Assembly (NCBI GenBank): GCA_034638255.1
Contig: JAWPGT010000036.1
Span: forward strand, 1 to 64,000
Length of the DNA stretch: 64,000 bases
Source: Coprinus comatus
Lineage: Eukaryota; Basidiomycota; Agaricomycetes; Agaricales; Agaricaceae
Reading direction: 5' to 3'
Part shown: positions 49,925 through 62,627 of the stretch, in pieces
How the letters are laid out: the number at the start of each line of letters is the position of its first letter
How positions within the stretch are numbered: the first letter of the stretch is position 1
Made by a program: the position numbers and the translations under genes
The notes under the pieces: generated by a model
The model's database searches: none
Seen by the model: the letters and a program-made list of their open reading frames with translations, nothing else
Told to the model about the DNA's origin: nothing

Positions 49925-51244
49925 TTAAACTTGAATCATGGTATCCGGCCAACCCTCCAAGTCAATATTAATATCCTCCTGGCCACATGGTGAAGGTGAA
50001 AATGTCGGCTTCTTTGGGTCGTGTTGGCGTTCCGCGGGCCAATTTTCCTCTTTAAGCGCGTCTTCGAACGCCGTTCTGAATGCCGTATGATCCCTAACCA
50101 CGAAACAGGAGGGAGTAACACGAGTGTTAATGGGAATGTCCCTCTGGTTCATTTCCGCCCACGTCACACCCGGTATTCTGACCAACGAGGCAAATGCGGG
50201 CGGATTTTGACGCTATAAGATGTAGAATGCAAGTTTGGATTGTAGAAATGCAAAGAGATCTGTTAAGGGCTTGTTTCCAGTGAATATAAATTGACTGTCT
50301 TGCCGCCACAATAGGTTTGAGCTAGTACCACTAAGAGCATCTGTTTTTGGACCACCACCATAGTAGTAACATTTATCAGGGTCTCCGAAGATATATCGAG
50401 CCTCATTAAATATCCAGGAAAATATTCTTTGCTCTCGGTTGTGAGCAAGGTACTGAGATCCAATGTAGAGTAAAACCCAAAAGAATTAACTGCTAGTTGC
50501 TGTTGTAATACTGACATAAATGCCCAAGTCCCCTTATAAAAGAAGTATTTGAACCCATGAAAATTGGTGAACAATATATTGCCTTATGCGGCCTTACAAT
50601 TCTTGGTGCCAAACCTTTCAGTTTTGGTTTAAGGCTCTTCTTGGTTGTATCTTTTGCGAATTCCCAATCAAGTAGGACCCCACATTCTTCTCCATCTACA
50701 TCGATGATTACAATATTGGAACTGCTTATATCTCGATGAAGTATTCCGCAATCTTCATATGCTCTTTGATGAGCTAAGTCACGATCATGGATGAGAATCC
50801 GTTGAAATAGACGAAAGAATATACCCAATTCACCTTCTAGAGCATCAGAAAGAACACGAAAAAATCCCTTTGGTGTCTTAAATGTCTTCAGCGGTCGACT
50901 ATCAATATATTCCAATAAAATTCGGTAATGTTGGCGAGGGATTAATTCGGAGTTCAGTTGATCATGGATTGACTTCCAACCCGCACTTGTATATTCACAA
51001 GATTTTGTCTTACGATGAGGACCAATTACATTCCCTCCCATGACAGTACGTGAGACATGAGCTACACCAGAAGCCTGTATCTTCAACAATACCTCTTCCT
51101 CTCGCTCCATTTCGTAGATTTCGGCACGCCAACCATCCTTCATGAAATACATCTTCTCTTCTTTAGGATTGTATACAGGAAATGTACTACTTCCGCGATT
51201 AGCAAGTTGGGCATCAGGATCGAATTTTGTCTCATTCCGATTTT
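49925..51244 (-). pseudogene. FunK1-type kinase, 5'-truncated inverted fragment
   Basis: The minus strand encodes the kinase part of a FunK1 protein: FPVYNPKEEKMYFMKDGW, a VMGGNVIGPHRKTKS segment, PRQHYRILLEYIDSRPLKTF, the catalytic GILHRDISSSNIVI loop and the LLDWEFAKD metal-binding Asp (50493-51244). Further down it continues through a GTWAFMS block to a C-terminal DHTAFRTAFEDALKEENWP region (about 50100), matching the end of the gene at 55043-57231. The N-terminal ~250 residues are absent, upstream is closed by a stop at about 51240, and the C-terminal half is out of register. FunK1 kinases are an Agaricomycotina-specific family of unknown targets. Confidence 0.65.
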
Positions 51245-51661
51245 AATTGTTGATACACCTTGCACAAGGATCACGAAGTTACTACATGAAAGAGACGGGA
51301 GCGCGCACAGTGTGGTACAAGTAATAATACGAGAAGGTGAGAGAAGCGGGAAGAGAACAATGGGGTAAAAGATGGGGAGGGACCGATCTTATATACCTTT
51401 CAATGTTAGTATTTTTAACTTGTTATATGTAGTATGTGTATCTCACCTACCAGCATACAACGTGTAACGAACTCATATGATAATACAAACACATATTTGT
51501 CCAGCTGTATCAGTATTACTATCCGAAAATATTATTCTATCTCCACAGGAAAAATAAAATAAAATCAAGGTGGATCAAATCAGATTAAAGAATCTATTCA
51601 AAAAAAACGTTGAAGAAATCAGAGATTGGAATTTGGAAAAAATAATGAATTTCTTTTTTAC
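51245..51661. other. Intergenic region
   Basis: No gene is seen. The last 100 bp are A/T-rich and would be the 3' region of the glycerol-3-phosphate dehydrogenase gene. Confidence 0.4.
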
Positions 51662-54404
51662 TTAAACGCCACCGCCACTCTTCTCAACGGGAATCTTTCC
51701 TTTTCCTCTAGCAGCCGATGAACCATTAGAAGAAGGGGAATCCACAACTTCCTTCAAAATCCCACAAACTTCCAAGAACTCTTCCCAACCCAAATCAACA
51801 CTCTCCCTGAACCCAGCTTCTTCCAAAACATACTCAAGTTCCTTTTTCGTAACTTGTTCATAATAAGCAGGCCCATATTCCGGTAACGATTTCAAGGTTG
51901 ACAAGATTTCCGAAGTCTTAATTTTTATTTCTTGTTCTTCCGAAGTAATGATGGCATCAGAGGATTGGTTAGTAAAAGCGTTCAACAAAACCGAAACTTC
52001 TCCAGCTTCAAATCTCGATCTACCACCTTGAACACCATTCTCCTTCTTATCCTTCTTACCCAATCCAACCAAACCACCAATACCACCACCTACAACTTTC
52101 AAATCATCCAAAACCTTCCACCAACCCCGTTCAATTCTTTCCCTATATCCTCTAACAATCAATTTCTTTTCAATACCTTTCAAACCCTCGTTACCGAGAT
52201 ATCCAGGATCCAAACCCATACTACCGATTAAAAATTCAACTGCATCTTTGATTTGTTTTTTACGTTCGGCACGAGTCCAGTTCAATTCTTCTGTCATTAT
52301 GTCGATTACACGAGGGAGGGCTTGGAGGGCCGAGTGAGCGTTTAGGAATGAGAGACGTGTACGACGGGATAGGACATCAATAGCTGTTTGTGCGTATTCA
52401 TGTTTTGTGGCGTATTTGACTTCCGCTTCGATGACTAGGGGACGAGAAAGAAAGAGGGTTAGTTTTTGTTTCTGTTTGAAACGAGAGAGATTAAATAAGG
52501 TAACTTACATGGGTAAGATGGGTCTAATCGTTTACCGTGAACGGGCCAAGCTTTACCTGTAGCTTCTGCAAGAGAACAAACAGTCCAAGCTCTGTCACCA
52601 TAGTTATCCGAAAGATGTTTCGCAACATCCGTTTCCAATCCATACTATCACAAGTATATACATCAGTCTCCGATTCCAAAAGACGAAGAAGGGAAAGAAG
52701 AAAAGAAAAACTCACAGATTGAGTTAAACCAATGAACATATTCCTACTCCAACCATCACTTCCTACCAATCTCAACTTTTCCGTAACACAGCCGTTAGTC
52801 TTAACTCTCTTCTCCAAGTTAAAGACTTCAACAGCTTTATCAACTCCCTCTTCTGCCATTTTCCTATATGTAGTCCATTTTCCACCAGCAATTGTCAAAA
52901 GTCCACTATCACTAACATGTACCATATGATTCCTAACCAAACCTTCCGTAGAACCAGTATCATCAGGATTCCTAACAAGTGGTCTTAAACCACTCCAAGC
53001 GCTCAAAACATCACCTCTACGAACTTTAATATCAGGACTTAAATAAGTCCTTACTTCTTCTAATACCCAACGAATGTCGTCTTCGGCTGCTGAAGGATTA
53101 CGTTCTACTGATGCTGGTGAATCGGTTGTTCCGGCGATAGTGTTGCCTTGCCATGGTAAGAAGAAGATTACTCGTCCATCGGATGTTGCGGGATCCAAGA
53201 GACCCATTTTACGTGGGGAGTAATAGTTGGGTAAAGTGATATGGATACCAGATGATGGTTGGACAATGGGAGTATGAGAGGGATTGTCGAGTTTCAAGAG
53301 TGTATCGGTGAATGGTCCTGTTGCATTAATGATACCCTAAACCAATAAGAAAGAAATTTAATCATTGTGGGTTATTTTTTGTTGGGTGGTGGAAATACGT
53401 ACCCTTGCTCGAACATTAATTTCACATCCAGTTAATGTGTCCTTTACTTTTGCACCTGTAAGTTTACCATTATCACTTTTATGTAAAGAAGTGACTTCGC
53501 AATAATTGGCGACTGTAGCTCCGAGTTTGACAGCACTCATGATAAGCGCAATGTTCATCCTAGAATCATTATGTTGTCCTAAAACCAATGATCGTTAACT
53601 CGTCTCCCCGTAGAAAAAATTAGAAGAAATACTAACCATCGTAATAAACCACAGCTCCAACTAAACCCTGGCTTTTCAACATAGGAAAAGTTTCCAAAGC
53701 CTGACCTTTACTCATCAAATAACTCGATTCCATATTTTCCTTCCCAGCTAGGATATCATACATTTTGCAACCAGCCCAATAATAAGGTACCTGCCAGTAT
53801 TTATAAACTGGAAGCATGATGGGTAACATGTTCGAAAGATATGGTGCCGTTTGCAAGAAGATTCGACGTTCGTGTAAAGCCTCTTTAACCAGAGCATATT
53901 GATCGTAATCTAATTCAAATACTGCTTTTTGGAGATACCGAACGCCTCCGTGAACCAGTTTTGTTGATTTTGATGATGTTCCTATGTTTTCATTTTTTAA
54001 TTAGTTGGCGATTTTCTTTTCTGAAAGAAATAGAATGATGACAAACCGGAACCAAAATCATCACGTTCAACTAAAGCAACACGTAACCCTCTACTGACAG
54101 CATCAACAGCAACGCCAGCACCAGTAGCGCCACCTCCCACAATCAATAAATCATAAATATCCTCTTCAACATCTTCAACCTTTGCAGTTGGATTTGATTT
54201 CTCTCCCGAGCTACGCAGTCTGTCCAACATTTCCTGCCGTGAAGGAGGTGTCCATGGTGGAGGAGGTCTTCTAGTTTCCTTTGTGCTTGAGGGATATATA
54301 GGTCCAGAATTGAGATACCAGTAGAATGTGCCGGTTGCGACTAATGAACCTCCTGTCGCATAAGCTAATGATCGTCTTGAGAATAGACGGCGGAGAATTG
54401 CCAT
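51662..54404 (-). CDS. GUT2: Mitochondrial FAD-dependent glycerol-3-phosphate dehydrogenase
   Basis: It oxidises glycerol-3-phosphate to dihydroxyacetone phosphate at the mitochondrial inner membrane and passes electrons to ubiquinone, serving glycerol use and the NADH shuttle. About seven exons are joined by short introns. The N-terminus MAILRRLFSRRSLAYATGGS is a basic targeting peptide followed by a hydrophobic anchor. The FAD-binding GGGATGAGVAVDAVSRGL comes next, then STKLVHGGVRYLQKA formed across the first junction. The middle holds INATGPFTD, FLPWQGNTIAGTTDSP and GGKWTTYRKMAEE. The C-terminal helical domain (FLNAHSALQALPRV) ends with an EF-hand-like stretch and a Ser/Gly tail. No frame break was found. 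It is the standard fungal arrangement. Confidence 0.95.
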
Positions 54405-55042
54405 AGTATCCTTTCCCTAGACCTCCCCCAGGTGAAGCGGTGTGTTGGTAGATAGGGATGTAGGAGAAAGAAGGAAAGGAATAAAGTCAATGACGATTTG
54501 TTGATGTTGATGCCACGAACGAAACGAACGTGTGCCATGTGCCGAATCCGAATAAGAACCCTATGGAAACCCGCACCGCATGCCTATTAGAGGAATTAGA
54601 ACTCTGTGAGTGTGGATAAAAAGAAGAAAGGACCGGAATTTTATGTTCCGACCATATAACCCTCATTTTGAGTGTATACCGTGATCCATTGAACCTGAGT
54701 GGAGAGGCGGCCCGGTATAACCGGTTGTGATGACGGCCCGCCCGTGATGATGTCGTTAGTCCGCCTTCGGTCGGATATTTGAGACCGATTTAGAAAAAAC
54801 GCGCCTGCGCCCTAGGTTCCGCAAATCGCTGTAAGTACAATAAAATCATATTCTGTGTCACAGGCCACCTGCCACACCCCCTACACGCAAACCACACGCC
54901 GCAATTGGTTTATGATATACACGTGCAGGTCCGATTTCCTTACACTGCACATTCTTTCAACTAAGTTACCTCAGTCGGATTTGCCTTAACAATTTTCTAT
55001 CTCTTTCTCACTGAACACACTAGCGGACGAGCCTAAGTAGAC
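54405..55042. other. Divergent intergenic region
   Basis: This holds the promoters of GUT2 (minus) and the FunK1 gene (plus). No gene is seen. GC-rich blocks such as GGCGGCCCGG (54707) and GACGGCCCGCCCG (54732) stand out from the AT-rich surroundings and may be binding sites. Confidence 0.4.
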
Positions 55043-57231
55043 ATGCGTTGGATAGGACCATTTCCAATCCTCGACTTCACAAAGACCTTCCTTCCTCAAC
55101 ATGCTGATGACCGTGATTACACCAAACCACCCCCGTTAACCCTGGGCGTGTCCACCCCAGGACTAGCAATGAAGAACGATCTCACCTCCAAGCTCGTAAG
55201 TGACATGTTTATCTATCTTTATTGCCCATGTTATAATTAGGATATCTACTAGGTCGAAATCTTGACTGCACAGGAAGGACCTTTCGGTGGAAGGTTCACC
55301 GTCATTGGCGAACCGCATGATGAAGATTCTTGTGAAGACGATGAACGCATATCTAGACCCGATCTTTCGATAGTCGAAAATCATACTCCCTCATCCCCAA
55401 TAGACCCTGGCATCTCTACCTTCTCTTACATCCTCCCTTTTGTAATCACAATGCATAAGGACCCCTTTGACGATTATTTCTCTGAAGAGAATTACTCTGA
55501 AGAAAATCCCTGTGACAATAGCGATCTCGATCAAGAGAAGTCCCTCATTGTTCAAGACAGACTCGACTCCGTGTTATCAGAAGTGTTCGCAACGAGCTGC
55601 AGAACGCACACCTTTTGTGTTTTAATGAATACACATGGTGTAGCTCGACTTCTACGTGCAGACAGGTCAGGTCTCATTGTTAGTGACGCTTTTAACTATC
55701 ACTCGAAGCCTGAAATACTCTGGAACTTCGTAGCAGACTTTTCCATGCTATCAAACTCGGATAAAGGCATTGACGAGACTGTGCATATTATCGATGATCC
55801 CAAACTGTGTAAAACCGTCTATGAGAGGTTGGCAGCTTTGGAATTTGAAGAATCCGATACTCAAGATAAGTATATATTCTTGGAACTTGATATCCTTGAC
55901 GTGAATGGGAACCATCATGGTCTTATCACAATGAGTCCTAGTGTAGGGTATGAAGCTCTGACTTGGGATGGTAGTGGAGGTGTGACACTGCCTGTCTATG
56001 ACCCTGTTAAGGAAACAGTGTACTTCTTGAAAGAAGGCTGGAGATCAGAAATCTATGGGATAGAAAGAGAGGACGAAATACTTTTGGAGCTACTAGATGC
56101 CGGTGTTTCCCATGTACCACACTTTGTTATGGGTGGTGACTTGAGTGGTCCTAATCGTTCTACAAGATCGTATGAATACGAGTCAGCAGAGTGGAGGTGC
56201 TTTTCTAGTCGTGATTCTTGCGATGGATTGGTTCCTCGCCAGCATTATCGAATTATGATGGAATACATTAATTGCCGACCACTGAAAGAATTTAAGACGG
56301 CAAAAGGTCTCATTCGTGTTCTTCTTGACGCTTTGGAAGGTGGGGTCTTAATTTCTTGTAGAATATAGCTACTAAAAGCAGTATATCCAGCTCATCGCCA
56401 AGCATACGAACAATGCGGAATTTTACATCGCGACATAAGTAATACCAATATTGTGATCATTGACGTTGAGGGAGAAGAACGTGGGGTCCTGGTCGACTGG
56501 GAGTTTGCAACTCACTATAAGAACAAGAGTATCAAGCCACTGCTCAGCTATCCTGTCGTAGTCGTAAGTGAAGTTTGAGACGTAGTGCATGCAGGAATTC
56601 TAACATATATTCTTCCGCTCCATAGGGAACATGGAACTTTATCTCAAATCGCCTGCTACTTACAGCAGGAACACACACCGTATTAAACAAACTTCAAGAT
56701 GATTTTGAATCATTCTCCTGGCTTCTTTTCTATATTGGAATCCGGTACCTTCCTCACAACATCCCACTCTCCGATGTGGAAAGGATCATGCACTCAGTAT
56801 TCTACAGCGTGGACCAGAACCCGTCTTTCAAAGGAGTCGCTGGTGGTGGTATAGGAAAGCAGCTATTTATACTCCAGAATCGTGGCATCACTAAACCAAA
56901 GCCACGATTCATGTTCACTGAGAATGGGCCATTCACGGATCTGTTTTACAAGTTCTTACATGAAGTCCGAGGGTATTTCTGCTTGCTTTGTGATCCAAAG
57001 AAGTTCCAGGAACACTGGGGTTGTAAGATTGGACTGGACTTGGAATCATCCAAGGAGGCAAAAAAGAAAGGGATTATTCCGGATGGTCTCGCATTCTCTA
57101 ACCATGAAGCCATTATAACTATGTTTGAAGATGCTTTAGCAGCAGACTGGACTAAGGAGGCATCGATGACAGATATGCGAGGTTTTAGAGATGGAGTGGT
57201 AGTCCCCTACGGTTGTAAAGATTTTGATTAA
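55043..57231 (+). CDS. FunK1-type protein kinase, intact copy
   Basis: Four exons (55043-55195, 55253-56339, 56379-56563 and 56626-57231; the second intron is only 39 bp) give 676 residues in one clean frame. The N-terminal ~270 residues are acidic and specific to the family. The kinase part includes YFLKEGWRSEIYGIERED, VMGGDLSGPNRSTRSYEYES, PRQHYRIMMEYINCRPLKEF, the catalytic GILHRDISNTNIVI loop (HRD with following Asn) and VLVDWEFAT in place of the DFG motif, as in FunK1 kinases. A GTWNFISNRLL block corresponds to the activation-segment end. The expanded family is restricted to Agaricomycotina; substrates are unknown. It is the reference for the broken copy at 49.6-51.2 kb. Confidence 0.82.
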
Positions 57232-57610
57232 CTCTTACTATGACAAGGACTATTTATATGTTCTTGAATCTTTGAATGTGTCTGATTCCTTGGTGGAGTC
57301 CGCCTAGTAAACTCTCTCCCCTTAGCTAGAACTGTAAAGGTAGTAAAGTTGCAATTGTCTTCATTGAAAGTTCATATGAGAGGAGTGCCCGGTGGCATAT
57401 TACACAAAGTTCTCCTCACTTTCCACGTTGTAATCCGCTTACAATTCCCTTTCAGATTTCATCATTTTTCCATGACATCAAAACTGATGATGAAGCGAGA
57501 ATATCCAGTCAATTCTTAACCTAGATAACATAAGTCAAGATCTGGAATCACTAGAGAAACAATAATCATGACTTCATATTCATAATCAAATAATACTTCC
57601 TATATTCCAA

Positions 57611-59110
57611 CTACAAAAGGTCTACAACAAGGCATACATTATAGTATAGGTGAGATTGTGTTGCCTCGTTTCCATAATGTATTTAAGTCATTGATCCAGA
57701 GAGGCTTGATACTTTAGGATCAACAACCCAAGTCAAATCCAAAATTCTACCATCCTTCGAGTTTCTGTCGGCGTCGTCGCCCTCCTCGTCCATGTCATCA
57801 TCATCCTCACCGTCATTATCCTCGTTATCCATATCAATATCGCCATATGACTGGGAGGCAGTGGGACCACGTCCTTCCTTCCAGACAATACACTTCTTAG
57901 GACACTTCCCTAAACACAACTCTAATTCACTCTTTTCATTCTGTTGGTTGCCAAAGTTAAGTCGTCGTGGGGTAACAATGTACAACGAACCACCTTGATA
58001 CCTATTACTGTCAGGTTCGTATACAAAGTTCACCGTGACTCGTAACCCAAGTTTGACGAATATCCGAGCAATATTTGCATCTACTCCTTTCAAGAATGAA
58101 AGTCGACGAGAAATACCTTCCCGTTCTTCATCCCAATTCTCTTCTCCTTTATCTACGATGTTTGCACTTCCTGGATAAGAGTGTTGCAAACCAAACCCAA
58201 GACGTTTATGCTTTTTTCCTAAATGCACGGTTTCCCAAGCAATACTTGAGTATTGCCTCGAAAGGATGTTCAACCTCTACTATGGCAGACGCCAGAGGTT
58301 TTGGAATGGATTTTTCGTCGTCAAAGTAGAGGTTGTAAGTGATGGAAACACGATATCCTTCAGTGACTTTGAGAACCTCGTGTTCAACATCACCGAAGAA
58401 AGCTACATATGCGAGATTCAGCGTTGGCGAGGAGGGCGTTTGAATCAAAACATAATTCTTTATCAGCTTTACGAAGCATAATCTCTCCACCGTTGTGTTG
58501 GCCGAGGGGTAAGATGATGACGAGGGAACCAATCATTTTTTTCGTCTCGGGGGTATCGACGTGAGATTTGAAAAAGGAGTCCTTTCCTGTACAATTTTTT
58601 GAGTAGATAACTTTGACTGATGAAAAGGAAACATACCATAGACGTTTAGCTTGTAAGGTTCAAATTGGATGCCTTGGCGTAGACTATCAAAAGGGAATAG
58701 CCCAGAGACCAGCTTGCTGACAAGTTGGTTGTTAGATTCTGGGTGGAAAGGCCATGAAAAGTCGCCATAGTCCATTTTTCCTGCTTTACGATACGTTTCA
58801 TCCAAAACATCTTCCTGGTTTCTACCAAAAGTTGCAGGCAGACAAGCGCTGGCTAAGTCTGAAACATTGGTAGCATTCGTATCCCCTGCACCTAGTTCAA
58901 TCCGACTAGACGAGCACAGTCAATTGTAGAGATTAAGCACCATTTTGAATGTGAGAGAACATACTTGTAGGAACCATCTTGGCGTTTGTAGAACAAAAAC
59001 CTTTCTGCGTTAGAGAGTTTGTGTACACCAGTTGTCCATGGTTGCTGTAGTCGACCCTGTAGTAGGGTCGTGAGGCGTAGAAGTTGAACGGCTTCGGCGT
59101 CGGTTGTCAT
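57611..59110 (-). pseudogene. 2-oxoglutarate/Fe(II) oxygenase-like gene, damaged (copy B)
   Basis: Exons 58965-59110, 58637-58905 and 58586 downward encode QQPWTTGVHKLSNAERFLFY, ACLPATFGRNQEDVLDETYR, FKSHVDTPETKKMIGSLV, FDSNALLANAES, AYVAFFGDVEHEVLKVTEG and SITYNLYFDDEKSI. HVDTP and EHEV may be the iron-binding H-x-D and distal His. A two-base loss in a TCTC tract (about 58414) and an extra A in a six-A run (about 58217) shift the frame. A TAA at 57683 precedes the conserved C-terminal HYGNEATQSHLYYNVCLVV, which continues in frame to 57611. A very acidic stretch (DMDNEDNDGEDDDDMDEEGD) lies near the end. Three defects favour a pseudogene, although the coding quality is otherwise high. Confidence 0.65.
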
Positions 59111-59580
59111 GATGAAGAAGTTGGGAGTTGAACCGTATTTATATGCCACGAGACTCCTCAAGATGCCTGACCGTACCCACCAATTACACAGTGGTTATCA
59201 TCTAGCTACGTCACTAACGTACATAAAATGAAGCCTTCAGACAACCTGAAGGTAGGGATAATTTGAGTCACTGCGATGAGTCACTCAGTTTCTTGATTGG
59301 CGCTACGTTGCGGCCCCGACCGCATATTCCTCTTTTCTCCGTGGCGAAAATGTACCGCACGAGCTGCATATATTCACATAAAATAAATGATTCAGGTCAG
59401 GACTACAAAGCTCTGAATGAGTCGGAACGCCACTGGGTCTAATGATGCGCATTACCAAACCGAGACGATTTACATAGCACCGTATACCTGTATATTACTA
59501 TACCACTGCCTCCTCATTTTCAATTCATCTTCTCGAACAATTTCCTTCGTGTTGGCATCTAGTATAGCTTTCGATTGAAC

Positions 59581-60185
59581 ATGGCAGTCGATGAAATTGC
59601 TCTTCTTCGCGAATCTATAAACGCCCAAGGCACGCCCCAACAACCATGGACAAGTGGCGTCCACAAACTGTCTGACGCAGAACGCTTTCTCTTCTATAAA
59701 CGCCAGGATGGTTCATACAAGTAAGCCTAGTAATTACCCTGATGCTGCTAGTCTTTTTTAACCACCATTAGTCGCCTAGAGCTAGGCATGAACGTGCAAG
59801 CTGATATTGGAGATTTGGTAAACGTGTGTTTACCTGCAACTTTTGGAAGGAACAACGAAGACGTTCTGAATGAAAACTATCGCAAGGCAGGAAAGATGGA
59901 TTATGGAGACTTTTCATGGCCTCAACCCAGAATCACGTGGTCAACTCATTAACAAATTCAATCAGCGGGCTATTCCCTTTCGAATGCCTTGAGCATGGTC
60001 TTTGCTTCAAAACTTATAGACTCAGGGTTTATGGTACGTGTGTAGTGTTTTTATTGGAGTGACTGAGTGACTTTTTGCTCGTAGATTACATGGGGTAAAG
60101 AGATTAAGTCCACTGGTTACCGATCTTTTTGACGCTCACCGCATAGACGAGTACTCTGACATTGAAGATTTGGCAAAGGCGTACT
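59581..60185 (+). pseudogene. 2-oxoglutarate/Fe(II) oxygenase-like fragment (copy C)
   Basis: It starts MAVDEIALLRESINAQGTP, followed by QQPWTSGVHKLSDAERFLFY and an intron at the same place as in copy B. CLPATFGRNNEDVLNENYRK and MDYGDFSWP follow. After that the frame breaks, and SGLFPFECLEHGLCFKTYRL appears in another frame up to a donor-like GTACGT at about 60033. The catalytic half is missing. It lies head to head with copy B, 470 bp between start codons, so the pair arose by inverted duplication. Confidence 0.7.
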
Positions 60186-60470
60186 AACACTCTTCTTATT
60201 TATGGGACGTGTAAATTATTCACTTCCTTTGTCATAATAATTGATGATACTACACATCAGCACTTCTCAGCACTACTGAGCACCTTTCGTGGTTATCAGC
60301 AATTGAATTCGTACAACATTTACGAATTGCACACTTTTTTCATACCAAACATCCCAAAGCATCAAAATAGTACAAAATACATTACAATAAGAGGGGCATA
60401 TAGGCAAATAAATATACGTATGGGATACCAGCTCCTCTTTTACAATTCCGTAGATAAAAAAAAACCCAGC

Positions 60471-62627
60471 TTAATCTTGAATATGATTCGCATTTTGACA
60501 ACTCAATTTGGCAAATAGATCCTTCAAGGATCCTAGAATTTTAGAAAGGCTGCCTTGTTTCGATCTAGACGAGGCGGCAACTGGAGGTTTCTGTGAGGAT
60601 GTAGAAGATGACGACGAAGAGGATGACGAAGAAGAAGATAATGGTAAAGGTGGTTGAATAGCTTGTTGTGGTTCTGACGTGTCTTCTGGTGCTTCCTCGT
60701 TTACCGGGGGGTGTGTCGATTTGGTAATGGTAATGGTAGGTAATGGTGCAATGGTAACTGTCTTGTTGGTAACCTGCTCCATATCCTCGACCTCCTTTCC
60801 TTTCCCTTTGGCTTGTTTCTGCTCCACATTAAGTACATTCGCCGGGACAGTTTCAGTGTTCTCGTCATTCTCTTTGGTTTTGACACTTGCTTCTTCTTTT
60901 GATTTTCCCTTTCCTTTTCCTTTCCTTCGTCCAAGCACCTTTAATAACCCAACCTTTCCAGCTACAGTCTTCAATTTACTCTTACCCTTCTCACTTTTCT
61001 TTTCTACCACCACATCAACACCATCGATTCCACCTTCACTTTTCACTTTCTTCTCATCTCCACTTCCATTCAACTTCGCATCTCTAGCTACTCCTTCAAC
61101 TTCCTTGCCTGATTTCACCACCCTTCAGTTTTATCTTTACCACCACCAACACCTTCATCCGAGCTCGTTGAATCCAAAAGTTGAATCATAGAAGGACTAG
61201 TAATCATTTCATAATCACCATGTCCATCCCAAGATGATCCAGGTGAACTCTTTATAACAGGTAAAGAACTAATCGATTGCCAAGCTGAATTTGACGTTGT
61301 TAAAAGTTGTGGGTATCTAGTATATACTACACCAATCTAAGAAATACCAAAAGTAGTCAGTCAAGTTTTTTTAAGTGAAGCGTACAAAAAAAAAACTTAC
61401 GGTGGTGTAATAATCTAAATAACCTCCTTTAATTTTACTCCATCTTGAAAATTGTTCGATATCTCCTTTTTGTATAATTTGAATTTGGGTTTGGTTCGTT
61501 TGTTGTTGTTGTTGTTGTTGTTGTTGTGTAGAGGTTGACGAAGAAGGTAAAAGAGTAGAATCAGGAGACATTAACTCTTCTTCAAGCCATTCCCACCAAC
61601 TTGTTAATTCTAACATTGCGCGTGAAAATTGTGTTAGGAGGTTTAGATTTGCTACTAGTGAGGTTCCGACTTCTTTCAATGAGATTTGACGGATGGCAGC
61701 TATAAATGAAAAGGAAGAAAAATTAAGCGTTAGATATTTGTTTGAACAAAGGGAACTTGAAAGCCTTACGTTGTTGAGGGTCAGGAGGAACGATAACTAA
61801 GATTTCACTATCTTTAGTTACTGCTGCGATCTATCAAGATTTTCGAGGTAAAAAAAAACCCAATTCAAAAGGTTAATACGTTGATGTTTGATAAACCACG
61901 TTGTTTGATCACATTTAAAAGTTGAAGAAAAACGAGGGGACGACGATGACGTAACGAAGAGATCGAAATGAAATGAAAAAAAAGTTATGAAACACAACGT
62001 CAGTCCTGAGTCAACCTTCCTTTCTTTCAAAAAGAAAAAGAAAGAAGGTAAAACGCACCTTATAAATCTTCTGAGCAACATCTCTAAACGTTTCACTAGT
62101 TCTCAAAGCATGAGCATGTCCATGAGCAGCCATAGTTTGTAAAATCTCTGGTGTAATCATCTCCGAATTTCCCATCTCATTCAACCCATTTATACTATTG
62201 GTAGTCGCATTTGTAGAAACGATCTTGTTGAGAGATAAGGTAGAATTCGAACGTGAATGCAAATGAGGATGATGTGGATGTGAAGTCGTAACAAAAGGAT
62301 CACACATAGCAGCAGCTTCATTTGCCAATCGAAATCCAATTTGAGCAACAAGCATACTTGTATCAATGGCTTGAATCATTTCCAGGATTTTGCGGTTTGT
62401 TTTTTGGATTAGAGGCGCTGGAGTGGAATTTTGACTGTTAAAAGTATAGAACGGTGTACCCGTTAGTATATTGGATTAGAACAGTATATGTATGGTAGAA
62501 CTTACGGAAGACGCATTTGACAAAAAGGTGCGAGTCTCTCTACAGATTTGCGTGTTATTTTGGCTAGAGGAACCAGCTCTAACTCAGGTTCAAGACGACG
62601 GGGTTTTGAAGGTGACGACGAAGTCAT
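60471..62627 (-). CDS. Hypothetical protein, one-base frameshift in last exon
   Basis: Five exons (62506-62627, 62059-62434, 61770-61830, 61401-61699 and 60471-61336) sum to 1724 bases, one short of a whole number of codons. The frame changes near 61122, where the minus strand reads GAAGGGTGGTGAAA. One more G would give a continuous 574-residue protein. The N-terminal half is helical and may be structured (ILEMIQAIDTSMLVAQIGF; VGTSLVANLNLLTQFSRAML; WWEWLEEEL; FSRWSKIKGGYLDYYTTI). A poly-Gln run interrupts it. The C-terminal half is Lys/Glu/Ser-rich (GKGKGKSKEE, a 12-Ser run) and ends LKDLFAKLSCQN. I recognise no family. The missing base may be an assembly error or a real break. Confidence 0.6.

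Noticed and set aside
60679..61191. 170-codon plus-strand frame rich in Phe/Ser/Pro
   Set aside because: Complement of the Lys/Glu/Ser-rich tail of the minus-strand gene; low complexity makes both strands open.
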